The position numbers were made by a program, and so were the translations under genes. A stretch of DNA of 64,000 bases, from contig NC_081303.1 of assembly GCF_030435805.1 (NCBI RefSeq), positions 70,407,910 through 70,471,909 of the forward strand. The letters are read 5' to 3'. The notes beneath the pieces are model-generated. The model was not told the DNA's origin and did no database searches. It saw nothing but the letters and a program-made list of their open reading frames with translations. Position 1 is the stretch's first letter. Each line of letters starts with the position of its first letter. This DNA comes from Mustela lutreola. Its lineage: Eukaryota; Chordata; Mammalia; Carnivora; Mustelidae. Below, piece after piece: positions 1-11,370 of this stretch.

Positions 1-334
1 AAGTTCAGCCAGTAAGTCAAGACTCGACTTACCCCTCAAACACCCAACCGTTTTCCCTGTCACCGAAACCACTTTGTCACTCCAGCAAACACCACCATAA
101 ATGCCAGTCCCTGTGGAATGTCCTACAGAAAGTCTGTGCACTTCCCCCCCAAAACTCGGGCCAGCCACACATCTTCATGTTGGCCTGGCCCTCAGATCAC
201 AAACTCCCAGGGGATGGCTTGAATTGCAACTTTCTAAGGCCTTGAACTCTGGCCCTCAGCGAGAAAGAGGGCAAAGAAAACCTCTCTTCTATCAGGGCTG
301 CTCATGTTAGAAGCAAGAGGAAAGAAGGCTGAAA

Positions 335-378
335 TAGACAGATAGACAGATAGATAGATAGAGACAGAGATAGAGATA
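335..378. repeat. GATA/GACA microsatellite
   Basis: Imperfect tetranucleotide run of GATA and GACA units grading into GAGATA. Confidence 0.85.
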
Positions 379-723
379 CATTTTCCCCCTTTTCTCTCAG
401 AAAGGCCGCCATGGTCACAGTCACAACCAGCTGAGGGACTAGAAACCACTTTAGTTCATCTGTAGCCCCCAGACTAGCTAAATGTTCCAGGATAAACTTA
501 GTGGACATGGCAACCAAGACAACATAGCAGTCGGCACTAATTGGCTCCCTGGACGACAGTTTTGGTGGGAGCCAGCAGAGCTCCTACTAAAGATAAAGAT
601 CTGAACTGAGACCTAGGCTCCAGGGTCCTGTCCCCCTGCCCACGAGCCTGGTCTTCTTGAGAAGTCTTGTGTCATATTCTGTCATACTCAAAAGCAGAAA
701 AGAAGAAACAGGGACAGAGCTAA

Positions 724-890
724 TGCAGACTGAGTGCCTCCTCTGTGCCACTGTCCTAAGTGCTTTGCATGTATCATCTCATTGAATCAAAACAATCTGT
801 ATTCCCCCCATTTTATAGATAAAACACTGAAGCAGAGAATGGTTTTGGAACTGGCCTAAAGCCACACAGCTATAAGTAGTAGGGCTGAGA
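724..890 (+). repeat. MIR SINE fragment
   Basis: It follows the MIR core in order: CTCCTCTGTGCCACTGTCCTA, TGCTTTGCATGTATCATCTC, CCCCATTTTATAGAT, then CACACAGCTATAAGTAG. Clearly diverged, as expected for this ancient mammalian family. Confidence 0.8.
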
Positions 891-1804
891 CCTGGCATAC
901 AGCTGAAAAGTTGGGTTTATCACAAGATGCTGGGAACCGGGTTGCACAGAACAAGCCTGTGATGCTCCTGTCCATACTGACTTCACTTGGGAAGGAAGAC
1001 CCTGGATTCTGAATCCTACCAATGCATTCAGACCATGTTAGAGGTCTTCCCAAGTCTCTGCTTTGACCCCCAACCTATGAATGGTGTTCTGGGAAGAGAG
1101 AAAAATGCCAATTAGTGGACTCTCTCTGGCTCGGACAAGCACGGTGGATCGTGACAGGAAGACCTAGGATGTAACAAGTACTGCAGAAGGAGGTCCCTCT
1201 TGAAGGGGACAGCTCCCCGGGAGTGGACATGCAGGGGCTCCGGAATAGCAGACATGGCCCCTCCGACGGCTAGTTCCCACCAGAATGAGAGGAGGCTGGA
1301 TGTCCCCTTCCCAAAAGGGGAAAAGTGGCCACCTCAGGGGGCTAGGCTGGCGTTCTTGCCGAAGGCTACCTAACCAGAGCAAGAGCAGCACCGCCCTCGG
1401 AGAGGGACGATGCAGAAGAGCGTTTCTCCCCGGAGTCAGGGGACCGAAGGGAAGCCCGCGTGCCCTCGGAGCCCTAGGGCAGATGCAGAGGGTGGTATCC
1501 CGAGAAGGCGACTTATCCCCCGAGGCTGCAGTCCCCTTTACACCCGGTTCCAGCCACCGCGCCCCCAAGTCCCCCCCCCTACCCCAGCAAAAGCTCCCTG
1601 CACGGCGCGGGGCTTGAAGCCTCCGTCTTCCAGTCGTTTCCCAGCGCCCCGAGATGGGAGCTTCCCCGGAGGGGCAGTGGGACGCCCCCGGAGGTCTCCG
1701 CGGCTCCGGGCTGCCGCGCCCTCCCTCGCTCCCTGGGACCCGGGCCGCGGCCTTCCCGCCGCGGGCTCGCCCGGAGCCGGGGACCCGGCAGCGCCCGCGC
1801 TCAC

Positions 1805-1813
1805 CTCGCTCAT
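1805..1813 (-). CDS. PCP4L1: PCP4L1 first coding exon (partial gene)
   Basis: Reading the minus strand, a start codon at 1813 opens Met-Ser-Glu and is followed directly by a GTGAGC splice donor at 1804. PCP4L1, a small IQ-motif protein related to PCP4/PEP-19 that is thought to act on calmodulin, begins MSE with the intron right after it. The call rests on this exon, on the position (the next gene upstream of NR1I3 in the conserved block, in opposite orientation) and on the strong CpG promoter. The remaining exons would lie to the left, outside the window; I see no match to the acidic and IQ part of the protein in 1-1800. With only three codons visible, identification is mainly by synteny. Confidence 0.72.
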
Positions 1814-2110
1814 CGCGGCGGCCGGACGGGGCGCGCGGGGCGCGGCACGTGCAGGGGAGGCGAGGGGCCCTCGGGGCTGCGCGGGCGACGGCCGCGGGTG
1901 GTCGGGCTCGGGGGGACGCGCCCCGGCCGAAGAGCAGAGTCTGTCTCGCGCGGGGAGCCGCCGCTCCGGAACCCGCACCCCGACTCCGGGCGACGAGCTT
2001 CCCACCGCGCGTCCCCTCCCGACCCCGTCCTGTCGGAGCCGCTCTGCGCGCCGCCTCCGGGCCCGCCTTTTATAGTCGGCTCCGCACCCGCCTCCAGCGC
2101 GACCAATGGC
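1814..2110 (-). promoter_or_regulatory. PCP4L1: PCP4L1 core promoter and 5' leader
   Basis: On the minus strand a good TATA box (CTATAAAAGG, 2066-2075) lies about 250 bases upstream of the start codon. This puts transcription start near 2035-2045 and makes the leader about 230 bases. Two CCAAT boxes in the opposite orientation sit just upstream (about 2103 and 2146). The whole stretch is GC- and CpG-rich. The start site is inferred from TATA spacing only. Confidence 0.7.
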
Positions 2111-2604
2111 AGCGCCTCCTGCCGCAGAGTGACGGCCGCTCGCACCCAATGGCGGCGGGCCCGGAGGTCTGCTGCATTTCCAAACTAGGGTAAGACGGTC
2201 CGAGAGCGGGAAGGAGGGGGAGACCGTCGGGGGCTGAGAGCGCGGAAACCCAAGGAGCGGGCGCCGAGGAGGGAGAGGAAGGGGCCGCGCACCAAGGAGG
2301 GAAGGAGGGAGCGTGCGAGTTTGTGAGAGCGAGAAGGAAGGGCTGGAGGGAAACCACGAGGGTCCACGAGACGCAGGAAACCAGGAGTGGAAAGGGTAAA
2401 GCCAAGAGGTGCTGCAGATAAGACTTAGTCTAGGGTGGCAGCCTGCTGAGGAGAGGGTAGGAAGAGGGAGAGGAAGGACGAGAGACGGACAGAGCAAGGG
2501 GACCGTATTCCGTGGCAAAGAACAGGGAAACTGTGAAGCGCCTGTATGTTTGGGAATATGACAGATCTGAGGGCTGGAAAGACATTTTAAGATCCATCAG
2601 TCTT

Positions 2605-2806
2605 GGGGCGCCTGGGTGGCTCAGTGGGTTAAGCCTCTGCCTTCGGCTCCAGTCATGGTCTCAGGGTCCTGGAACCAAGCCTCGCAACGGGCTCTCTGCT
2701 CGGCAGGGAGCCTGCTTCACCCTCTGTCTCTGCCTGCCTCGATGGCTACTTGTGATCTCTCTCTTATTGTCTCTGTCAAATAAATAAATAAAATCTTTTT
2801 TAAAAA
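2605..2806 (+). repeat. Can-SINE, full length
   Basis: tRNA-derived head, CT-rich region and AATAAA-rich tail. It is flanked by a 13-bp target-site duplication ATCCATCAGTCTT (2592-2604 and 2807-2819). Confidence 0.95.
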
Positions 2807-2918
2807 ATCCATCAGTCTTACCTCCCATATAATGGAGGGGAAAAAAAGATGGTACCTTAGCATCCTCTTGAATAGGTAATGGGCTCCCCACCAAAGTTAA
2901 TTTACAACTGCTTATTCT

Positions 2919-3111
2919 GGGGAGCCTGGGTGGCTCAGTGGGTTAAGAGTCTGCCCTCGGCTAGGGTCATAGTCCCACGGTCCTGAGATTGAATCCTGCA
3001 TCAGCGGGAGCCTGCTTCTCCCTCTCCGCCCTGCTTGTGTTCTCTATCCCTGTCACTATCTCTCTCTCTCTAATAAATAGATAAAGTCTTAAATAATAAA
3101 TAAATAAATAA
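2919..3111 (+). repeat. Can-SINE, full length
   Basis: Head GGGGAGCCTGGGTGGCTCAG and a tail of TAATAAATAGATAAAGTCTT followed by A/T-rich repeats. More diverged than the copy at 2605. Confidence 0.9.
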
Positions 3112-3965
3112 TCCAAAAATGTCATAATTTACTTAAAAAAACAACAACAACTGTTTATGCATTCAGTCTCCTTGTGATAATGTGCCCTCCACTGTACCAG
3201 GCATGATGGTAAGACTATTAAAAAAAAGGAGACACACTTATTACCACAACTTACTTACTATGTATAACACACGTATTATGCAACAACTTACTTATTATGA
3301 CTTTTTGCCTATTGTTCCCATTAAAATGGGTTTCAATATCCAAGTCCTGCTCCGGGAGTCTAGCTTGCATCCTCCTGCACTTCAAGGAGCAGCCCATCTG
3401 GTGGTCCGGGTTTGAGTACCAGAGTCCACTAGCCAAGTGGGGTGTAGGGAGCAGATGTGAAAGATGAAGCCCACAGTCCAATCTGTAGAGAGTATTTTTC
3501 AAGAAGATGGAATTTTACTTAATAATTATGTCATGTAAGTTTCAAGGGGAAAAGTATGGTTAGAGCAGAATGAGGAGAAGCAGAACATGTAGGGAGAAGT
3601 CGTGAACTCCCTGATCACTTCAACTGCCAGTCCTGCTTCTCTAAATATCTAGCCTTCATTTCTACTTTAAGGAAATCCTTCAAGCTCTCTTGCCTGTGAT
3701 CCTTCTAGACATTGTAAGACCTCTTAGCCTACATACAGCTTCAGCAGCCAAAACCAAACCCTCAGCTTCAGCCACGACACCCTTTTGATCATTTCCTCTA
3801 TGGCCTGTACTAACTGAGTCATTTAATAGCTGAGCTACTCTCAGCCAAGAACCACTGATCTCTTTTCAACAACCAGATTCAGATAAGACCTCAAATAACC
3901 CTTCTCTAGCTAGCTTCTCTATACTTTCACATTTTCTTTCTTTGTCCTTAGTACTTAAAAAAAAA

Positions 3966-4390
3966 TTTTTTTTTCAAGATTTTACTTATTTTAGGGGCTG
4001 CCTGGGTGGCTCAGTCCTTAAGCAGCTGCCTTTGGCTCAGGTCATGATCCCAGGGTCTTGGGATCAAACCCTGCATTGGGCTCCCTGCTCTTTAGGAAGC
4101 CTGCTTCTCCCTCTCGCACTCCTCCTGCTTGTGTTCCCTCTCTTGCTGTGTCTCTCTCTGTCAAATAAATAAAATAAAATCTTTAAAAATATATATTTTA
4201 CTTATTTTAGAGCAAGAGAGAGTGAGAAGGGGTAGGGGCAGAGGGAGAGGAAGAGACAAAATGTCAAACAGACCCCACACTGACCATGGAGCCCCACACA
4301 GGGTGGGGCTCGATCTCCAGACCCCAAGATCATGGCATGAGCCAAAACCGAGAGTCAGACGCTCAACAGACTGAATCGCCCAGGAGCCCC
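3966..4390 (-). repeat. Can-SINE (minus), split by a younger SINE
   Basis: The minus-strand copy starts with the T-rich tail at 3966-3993 and resumes at 4195-4390, ending in GCCCAGGAGCCCC, the reverse of the SINE head. The interval between is the copy at 3994-4194. Confidence 0.85.
3994..4194 (+). repeat. Can-SINE inserted into another SINE
   Basis: A plus-strand copy sits inside the T-rich end of a minus-strand SINE. The duplicated target ATTTTACTTATTTTA is present on both sides (3979-3993 and 4195-4209), so this copy is the younger of the two. Confidence 0.9.
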
Positions 4391-4394
4391 ACTA

Positions 4395-4500
4395 ATTTAA
4401 TTTTTTAAAATTCCAATATAGTTAACATACAGTGTTATATTAGTTTGTACACGGTGATTGAACACTTCTATACATCACCCAATCTGCTTCTACACTTTCT
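4395..4500. repeat. LINE-1-derived fragment
   Basis: The stretch TCCAATATAGTTAACATACAG followed by TATTAGTTTGTACACGGTGATT and TATACATCACCC resembles a common L1 segment of carnivores. Subfamily not assigned. Confidence 0.6.
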
Positions 4501-4780
4501 CTGCCAGATCCGAAACAGAGAAGGGGACAAGATCAAGTATTTTCCCCCATTCACCTGAGATCCTCTGACACTTACTTACAATGGGACGTGGTTGCCTAAG
4601 TTAGCCAATTTCTAACTAGGCCAGCTCCTCCTCACTCTAGGAAGCCTACTCCTCGGGTCCCCCCCCCACCCTTTCTAATCAATGGCTAATTAGCACTGAA
4701 AAGATTATCTTGGATGAAGCAGGTCTCTCCACAGTTCTTAAGCAGCTGTGCAAAAATTAGAAAGAAAATTGAAGATCCTA

Positions 4781-4903
4781 TCGAGTCCCACATCGGGCTC
4801 CTTGCTCCGCAGGGAGCCTGCTTCTCCCTCTGACTCTGCCTTCCACTCTGTCTGCCTGTGCTCGCTCTCACTCACTCTCTCTCTGACAAATAAATAAATA
4901 AAA

Positions 4904-4937
<34 letters not shown>
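4781..4937 (+). repeat. 5'-truncated Can-SINE with perfect target duplication
   Basis: The copy lacks the tRNA-like head and begins in the body at the segment reading GTCCCACATCGGGCTC. It ends in a pure A-run of about 28. A perfect 17-bp duplication GAAAATTGAAGATCCTA flanks it (4764-4780 and 4938-4954), so the truncation happened at insertion. Confidence 0.92.
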
Positions 4938-4939
<2 letters not shown>

Positions 4940-4962
4940 AAATTGAAGATCCTAGATCAGAG

Positions 4963-5272
4963 ATCAGCAAGCTTTCTCTGTAACAGTCAAATAGTAACTA
5001 TGTTAAGCTTTTCAGGCCTGATGGTCTCTATTGAAATGATTTACGGCTCCCACTACAGCTTGAAACTAGTCCAAAATAATAAGCCCGTAAGTGCGGCTCT
5101 GTTCTAATAAAACTTTATTTGTGGACACGGAAGTGTGAATTTCATATAATTTTTATGTGTCATGAAATATTCTTTTTCTTCTTTTTAAATTTTAATGTAA
5201 AAACCATTCTTAGCTCATAGGCTCTGCAAAAAAGAGGCAGCAGGCCAGATTTGGCTCACCGGCCATAAATGA
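4963..5272. repeat. hAT-Charlie-type nonautonomous DNA transposon fossil
   Basis: Left end reads GATCAGCAAGCTTTCTCTGT, the middle contains AATAAAACTTTATTTGTGGA, and the right end reads CAGGCCAGATTTGGCTCACC. This is the familiar mammalian element whose ends read as GTCGGCAAACT and GGCCCGCGGGCC. I am sure of the repeat type but not of the exact MER name. Confidence 0.65.
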
Positions 5273-6639
5273 TTACCTTACCTAAGTGAGTTACAATGTA
5301 GGTTGTGTAAGAGTAGATGGTAATAGATCAAAGAAGAAAGACGTGGTCCTGGCCCGAAAGAGCCAAAAGCTTCCTCGGGAAAACGGGATCGGGGCTGGGC
5401 CTTAAGGGAAGGATAACATTTAGGCAAATGGTGGAAGGAAATGGGAAGTAGGAAAAAAAAAAAAGTTGTAGCTCTCTGTCCTCTGGGTGTTAACAAGAGA
5501 AAAATGATGAAAGAAGATTGTGTTTGATGACAGGGAAGCCACAGGAGATGTGGAAGGGCCTTGAACATCAGAACAAGGACCATAAACCTGACCCTTGCCC
5601 AAACAGCATGTTTAGATTACTCTAGCAGGACTAATCTGGCAAGGGAGAGATCCGGAGCAGGGAGAACAGGTGGAGATACTGCAGTTGTGCAAAGTATATA
5701 ACTCTGGGTGAGTGTAGAGAAGTAAGAGAAGAGAAGGGAAGTGTTTGAGCCTGAACCCGGGGAGCGGGGAGCAGCGGTACTGTACAGGATAAGGCAGGCT
5801 GAACCTGGAAATTCAGCTCCATGGACACCTACCTGCGCAAGGTCAGCAACACATAAATGCAAACATGGCAGGTGGGACCTGCGGAGAGAATGGATTCGGG
5901 AATCAGACTAGAAGACGAACGAGTATCCCATCAGAGAATGAGAATAGCAAAAGATCAGGATCTGCTCTGAAAGCCGGCGACCGAAGAGGGAGGCAGGAAT
6001 ATATCCCAGTAACCCCACGGAACTGCACTGCTAGAGCAAGCCTGGCATAAAGCAGATTCCATTAAATACCTGCTACATGAAGGAATGCATTCCCGAATAC
6101 TAACATGTGATGCCACGTGGGAAGAGCGTGAGCTCTTTGAGTCGAATCTTAATGCAGACCCTGGCCGGCTCACTCACACATAAGCCCTACGGATCTAAAA
6201 GTGACAGGGGCGGTTCTTGACTTCACCAACTCACAGCTGATCGACAAGAGTCAGAAAGAAACAGACAAGTGCTCTGCAATGTGGTAAGTGTTGTGACAGA
6301 TGTGTGTGCAGAGGTGTGGCTCTGACCCCCAGGCTCCCAGAGGCCATCTTCTGTGCTCAGGCCTGAAGGGCCAGGTGGATCAGGAGGACCCAGGAGGGGG
6401 ATTGTGGTGACCTGGAAGTGGAGATATGTCTGGCCGCTCCAACCCGAGGGAAAAACAAGGGCTGGAGTCAGAGGTGAGCGAGCGTCGCGTGTTCAGGGAT
6501 CTCTAAATGTCTCAGCACATCGAGAGCCCAAATGTGACGTGTTGGATGAGGGGAGAGAACTGGGGTTGGAGCAGATGAGGCCAGAGTGAGAAACCGGGGC
6601 CAGATCACAGAGGACCGTGTGTGACATGCTAAAGAGATT

Positions 6640-6646
<7 letters not shown>

Positions 6647-6676
<30 letters not shown>

Positions 6677-6865
6677 TTTTATTTATTTATTTGACAGAGA
6701 GAAATCACAAGTAGGCAGAGAGGCAGGCAGAGAGAGAGAGAGAGAGAGGAGGAAGCAGGCTCCCTGCTGAGCAGAGAGCCCGATGCGGGACTCGATCCCA
6801 GGACCCTGAGATCATGACCTGAGCCGAAGGCAGCGGCTTAATCCACTGAGCCACCCAGGCGCCCC
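6647..6865 (-). repeat. Can-SINE (minus), full length
   Basis: Long T-run, TTTATTTATTTGACAGAGAG, then GAGCCACCCAGGCGCCCC. Perfect 15-bp duplication AAGAGATTGGATTTT (6632-6646 and 6866-6880) indicates a fairly recent insertion. Confidence 0.95.
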
Positions 6866-7235
6866 AAGAGATTGGATTTTATCCTGAAGGTGATGGGAAG
6901 CAAATGAAGAATTTTAAGCAGGAAAGAGACATGATCAAATTTGCATTTTAGAAATAGCAACGGCATGGGGGATGGGCTGGAACGAGATGAGGCTGGGCGT
7001 GGGGAGAACAATGTAATGGGTTACTGCGGTAGTGAGTGAGAAATGGAGGAGGACCCGAGCTCAGCTAAGAGGTGCTGGGCACGTCAGGGGGAGAGACAGC
7101 GCGGCAGGCGCGACATCTGATCGTGTTCAGGGAGCAAGGGAGAGAAAGGAGGCGAGGAGACTCCCCAGCTCCTGGCCTGGCATCTGGGAGCAGGTGGCAA
7201 TGGAGAGGAAGGGAAGGAAGAAGGTAAGAGGATGA

Positions 7236-7385
7236 ATATGTATCGACTTCCTTCCGCGCTGCAAACGCTGTCTGAGGAACTTTACATATATTCCTTTACG
7301 TAATCTTCACAACAAACCTGGCTAGAGGGTATTAACCCCCTTTTTCCAGATTAGAAAACGGAAGTTCAGAGCGTTTAACCCACCA
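7236..7385 (+). repeat. MIR SINE fragment
   Basis: Diverged MIR core: ACTTTACATATATTCCTTTA, CTTCACAACAAACC, CCAGATTAGAAAACGGAAG. Confidence 0.65.
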
Positions 7386-7555
7386 GGCCATAACCAACAC
7401 AGATGTTTTTCAGCCCCTGGGACAGGCGTGTGGGAAAAGGCTAAGAACACGGGTCCACCCTGAACGCTGCTCGCGGTGGAGGTCGGGGGCAGAGCCCAGC
7501 AGCTCCCAGCCTCAGTCCTGCTCTGTGGGAGAGACTCCGAGACTGGGAGCACTTC

Positions 7556-7681
7556 TTTTTCTTTTTTTAAGTTGTATTTAAGCACTCTCTCCACCCCACA
7601 TGGGACTCAAACTCATGGGTGCCCCCCCACCCCCAGATCAAGAGCTCTTTCATTCTTTGACTGAGCCAGCCAGGTGCCCCA
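7556..7681 (-). repeat. Older Can-SINE subtype, partial (minus)
   Basis: Read on the minus strand it starts GGGGCACCTGGCTGGCTCAG, then CTCTTGATCTGGGGG and GTTTGAGTCCCATGTGGGG, and ends in an A-rich tail. This is the short 'GATCTCGGGGTTGTGAG' subtype, also seen at 23905. Confidence 0.75.
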
Positions 7682-8386
7682 AGGCTGGGAGCCTTTCTGT
7701 CTTTCACTCGGTGCTCAGAGAGGCGGGTCCCCAAGGCACCTGCAAGAAGAACAAGGCTCAGGATAATCCCCCCGGGGCCCAGGAGAAGGGACAGCTCTGG
7801 CCCAGAGCATCTCTCCATCAAACTGGACTAGTCCCTGAGCCTGTCACAAGGATCTGGGAGGAGGAAGTCAACCTCCTTTACCATGTCTGGGATTGGCCCA
7901 GCCTGGTGAGACCGGACTCCCACGGAGCTGGGTCTCAGTGACATCAAATAGGGAAGGAGCACCAAAAGTAATTCAGCTGTCAAGAGCCTGAGTCAGAACT
8001 TAAATCTAAGTCCTTATGACTCCAAAACTCAAGCGCTTTCCACTTTCTCATGCTGGGGTAGTCACCAAGTTATGTAATACAGAAGTTAGTGAGGGTTGAC
8101 AATGGTTTTCATTTTATTTTTCTTTCAGTATTATTAAGATATACTTGACACATAACATCATAGAAGTCTGAGATATAGAACCTAATGATTTGATGTAGGT
8201 ATGTATGGTGAAATGATTCGCCTGAACTGGCCCTCAATGTTTTCCTTTGATAATGAGAACTTTTAAGGTCTGCTCTCATAGCCACCTCCAAACATACAAT
8301 ATTGTTAACTAGAGTCACCACGCTCTGTATTCCATCCTCAGAATATTTTTATCTTTTAATTAAGAGTTTATACCTTTTGAGCACTT

Positions 8387-8584
8387 AAAAAAATATTTTA
8401 TTTATTTATTTGAGAGAGAGAGAGCACGAGCAAGAGAACACAAGCAGGGGGAATGGTAAGTGAAGAGGGAGAAGCAGACTCCCTGCTGAGCAGGGAGCCC
8501 AACATGGGGTTCCATTCCAGGACCTTGGGATCATGACCTGAGCGAAGGTAGGTGCTTAACCAACTGAGCCCCCCAAGCTCCCCT
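8387..8584 (-). repeat. Can-SINE (minus) inside the L1
   Basis: TTTATTTATTTATTTGAGAG start and GAGCCCCCCAAGCTCCCC end. Imperfect 14-bp duplication CCTTTTGAGCACTT / CCTTTTGACCACTT (8373-8386 and 8585-8598). Confidence 0.85.
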
Positions 8585-9422
8585 CCTTTTGACCACTTTC
8601 ACCCAATCTCCCCACCTCCTCCACCCTCCACCTCTAGCAACCAAAAATCTGATCTCTGTTTCTATGACTTTGTCTTGGATTCCACTTAAGAAATCACATT
8701 TGTCTTTCTCTGCCTGACTTATTTCGCTTAGCATAAGGCCCTCTAGGTCCATCCATGTTGTCACAAACAGCAAGATGTCCTTCTTTTTACGGCTGAATAG
8801 TATCCCAGTGTGTGTGTGAGTTTGTGTGTTTGCATCTATATCCGTCTCTTGGTGGACACTTAAGCAGTTTTCACATCTTAGCTACTGTAAATAATGCTAC
8901 AGTGAGCGCAGGGACTCACATATCTGTCCGGGACAGAGGTGCTATTTGCTTTGGCTATACACCCAGAAACGGAATTGCTGGATCAGATGGTAGTTCTATT
9001 TTTAATTTTTTGAGGAACTTCCATACTGTTTTCCATGGTGGCTATGAATTTACATTTCCACACACAAGGGTTCCCTTGCTTCACATTCTCACCACCATTT
9101 TTTACCTCTTGTCTTATTGATGACGGCCCTTCTGACTGGTGCGAGGTGGTATCTCACTGTGGTTTTGATTTGCGTTGCTCTGATGATTAGTGATGCTGAG
9201 TACCTTTTCATGTACCTGTGGCCATTTAAATATTAAATAAATAAATTGGGGGGGGGAGCCTATTCAGGTCCTTTATCCCTTTTTAATTAGATTATTGGGG
9301 GGGGTTGGTTTTGGGTTTTGCTTTTTGTTATTAAGTTTCTTATATACTTTGGATAGGAACCCCTTACTGGATGTGTCCTTTGCAAATATTGTCTCCCATT
9401 CTGTAGGTTGCCTTTCCTTTTG

Positions 9423-9638
9423 CTTTTTTTTTTTTTTTTTTTTTTTAGATTTTATTTATTTATTCGACAGACAGAGATCACAAGTAGGCAGAGCAGCAGG
9501 CAGGGGGTGGGGGTGGGGAAGCAGGCTCCCTGCTGAGCAGAGAGCCCGATGCGATGCGGGGCTTGATCCCAGGACCCCCGAGATCATGACCTGAGCTGAA
9601 GGCAGAGGCCCAACCCACTGAGCCACCCAGGTACCCCT
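9423..9638 (-). repeat. Can-SINE (minus) inside the L1
   Basis: T-run, TTTATTTATTTATTCGACAG, then GAGCCACCCAGGTACCCC. Flanked by L1 sequence that reads through on both sides, with CCTTTTG repeated. Confidence 0.9.
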
Positions 9639-9839
9639 CCTTTTGTTGATGGTTTCTTTTGCTGTGGAGAAGTTTTTCAGTTTGATGCGGTTCTACTTGT
9701 ATATTTTTTAATTTCATTGTTTGTGCCTTAGGTATTGTACAGCGCCATTTTAACACCTACCAAATCTGAGATGCGTGTGTGACATCCAAGTGAATTCAGC
9801 TAACAAACTGGTGGGTGTATGCAGAACACCGCCCTCCTC

Positions 9840-10745
9840 CTGTCAGCTCTCCGCCAGGAGATGGTACCCCCATCCATTTAACCCCTCATGCTAGAAACCT
9901 GGAGTCATCTGTGACTCCTCTTCCTCTTCCTCAGCATACGCTAGTAGCCACCAAATTCCAAAGACTGCCCCTCCCATGTATCTCTGAAAACCCTCTCTTC
10001 CTCTGCAGCCTCCCGCCGTGCTAGGTCAGGCATAATCTTCTCCCAACGACATTATGGCAAGAGCTCTCTTACTGGTCCCTTTGCCTGGGTCCAGCACCAT
10101 CAAATCCGTCTTCCAAACAGCCAGCGACCTAAGATATTTAGCATAAGATCAATCTACCCAGAATAGGTCTGCTCATGTCATTTCTCTGCTTCCTCTTCAA
10201 AAGCCTTCTGATGGACTCAAGCTGCTTAGTCTGGGAAACCGGAGGTTCCCCCATGAGCTGGCCTTGCCACATCTCGGCCTGCTAGCCCACCTCTCCAGAA
10301 TCCTCCCCACCCACCCCCAATCCAAAACGCTGGACTCCAGCAGAAGAGCTTGTTTGTGGCTCGACCTCACACACACCTTTTTGTATCTGGCTTCTGGAAC
10401 TTTCTCAGCTTGCACTCTCTGCCTGAACTGCATTTTGTTTTCACCTAGCTCCTCATGATCCTTTCAAAATCAGCCCAGTTGTCACTCCTCCAGGAAGCCT
10501 TTCCTGCCTCCTCCTCAACACCTTCCTGCCAAAGCGGATTAGGTACCCCTCCTCTGTGGTCCCATATGCTCTGTGCACAGCACCATCCTTGATCTGATCA
10601 TGTTTCTTTATATCTGCACGAAGGGCTGTCTTCCTCACCAGCACACCGAGGTTCTGTAAGGCCAGAAGAGCATCTCGTCCGTCTTTCCATCCCTCCTGTC
10701 TACCACATAGTAGTTCTCTGTCAATATTTGTTGATTAAATGAATT
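9840..10745 (+). repeat. LINE-2 fragment with 3' end
   Basis: About 0.9 kb follows the L2 3' region: CTGGAGTCATCTGTGACTCC, GTCATTTCTCTGCTTCCTC, TCACTCCTCCAGGAAGCCTT, and the terminal CACATAGTAGTTCTCTGTCA with TTTGTTGATTAAATGAAT. Ancient and decayed. Confidence 0.8.
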
Positions 10746-11032
10746 AGCATGCATTCTCACAGCCACACTCAGGCGAGCACACCAACAGATGCACACACCG
10801 ACATGTGCTCAGCATCTCCCAAGAAGCAGACCTAAGCACCTGTGTCCTCTGGAACTCTGCTTGCTGCAAAATGTAATAGTTTACACAATCCATTCTGGGG
10901 ACCTAAACAAGGCTCCGTCTCTTTCCTCGGTCTCTGTTTTTATGACTCCAACCTGCGCGTGGGTTTTAAACTCAAATTTAGGGCAACGTTAATTATAATT
11001 GAACTCTTAATGGAAGAAAAAGACAGAACCAG

Positions 11033-11070
<38 letters not shown>

Positions 11071-11080
11071 GAAGGAAGGA
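11033..11080. repeat. GAAA microsatellite
   Basis: Tandem AAAG units grading into GGAA units. Confidence 0.95.
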
Positions 11081-11307
11081 AGAAGCTTATTTCTAGTGAG
11101 AAAAGATTGTAGAAGTGCAGAAAGGGCAAACCCCTGGGGACATCTGCAGTGAAGACCTTTCAAATTAGAAGACTCAGCTTCGGACTTTATTCCAGCGTGT
11201 GTATGATACCAGATTTATCCAACATAGATGTAACCAATATATTGTCCATTCCCAAAATATCCAAATAGCTTTTGAGTTACTTTTGCTGTTCATAGCTATT
11301 GGGAGAA

Positions 11308-11370
11308 CAGACACACAGACACACAGACAGACACACAGACACACAGACACACACACACACACACACACCT
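11308..11370. repeat. CA-rich microsatellite
   Basis: ACACAGAC units grading into a pure CA run. Confidence 0.95.

Larger units (their letters stand above)
1..1379. other. PCP4L1 first-intron sequence
   Basis: No exon is recognisable here. The stretch holds a GATA-type microsatellite (about 335-378), a MIR fragment (about 724-890) and otherwise unremarkable single-copy sequence. It lies downstream of the PCP4L1 exon 1 donor, so it is first-intron sequence if the gene model is right. Confidence 0.6.
1380..2300. other. CpG island over the PCP4L1 5' end
   Basis: Dense CpG and high GC content run from about 1380 to 2300, in contrast with AT-richer flanks. Long open frames occur here on both strands, but they are a by-product of base composition (few stop codons) and show no recognisable protein. 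Confidence 0.8.
8103..9750 (-). repeat. LINE-1 3' fragment (antisense), interrupted by two SINEs
   Basis: The minus strand follows the 3' end of an old L1. Landmarks are a target-like segment around 8700-8760, GGATCAGATGGTAGTTCTAT (8980-9000) and TGAGGAACTTCCATACTGTT (9013-9032). Can-SINEs at 8387-8584 and 9423-9638 are inserted in it. It is non-functional; only 3'-region sequence is present. Confidence 0.85.

Noticed and set aside
1410-2518. Long open frames (up to 326 codons) on both strands at the left end
   Set aside because: They lie in a CpG island where stop codons are rare, overlap one another on opposite strands, and are Pro/Arg/Ser/Ala-rich with no domain.
7960-8060. Possible small gene near a 'GACTCCAAAACTCAAGCGC' motif
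   Set aside because: Matches the degraded 3' part of a MIR/L2-type repeat; no coding signal.
8531-8773. Reverse-transcriptase-like reading frame on the minus strand
   Set aside because: Part of the decayed L1 3' region; not a host gene.
9425-9637. tRNA gene-like A and B box matches in the SINE heads across the window
   Set aside because: All belong to tRNA-derived Can-SINEs with A/T-rich tails and target duplications. None folds as an independent tRNA gene.
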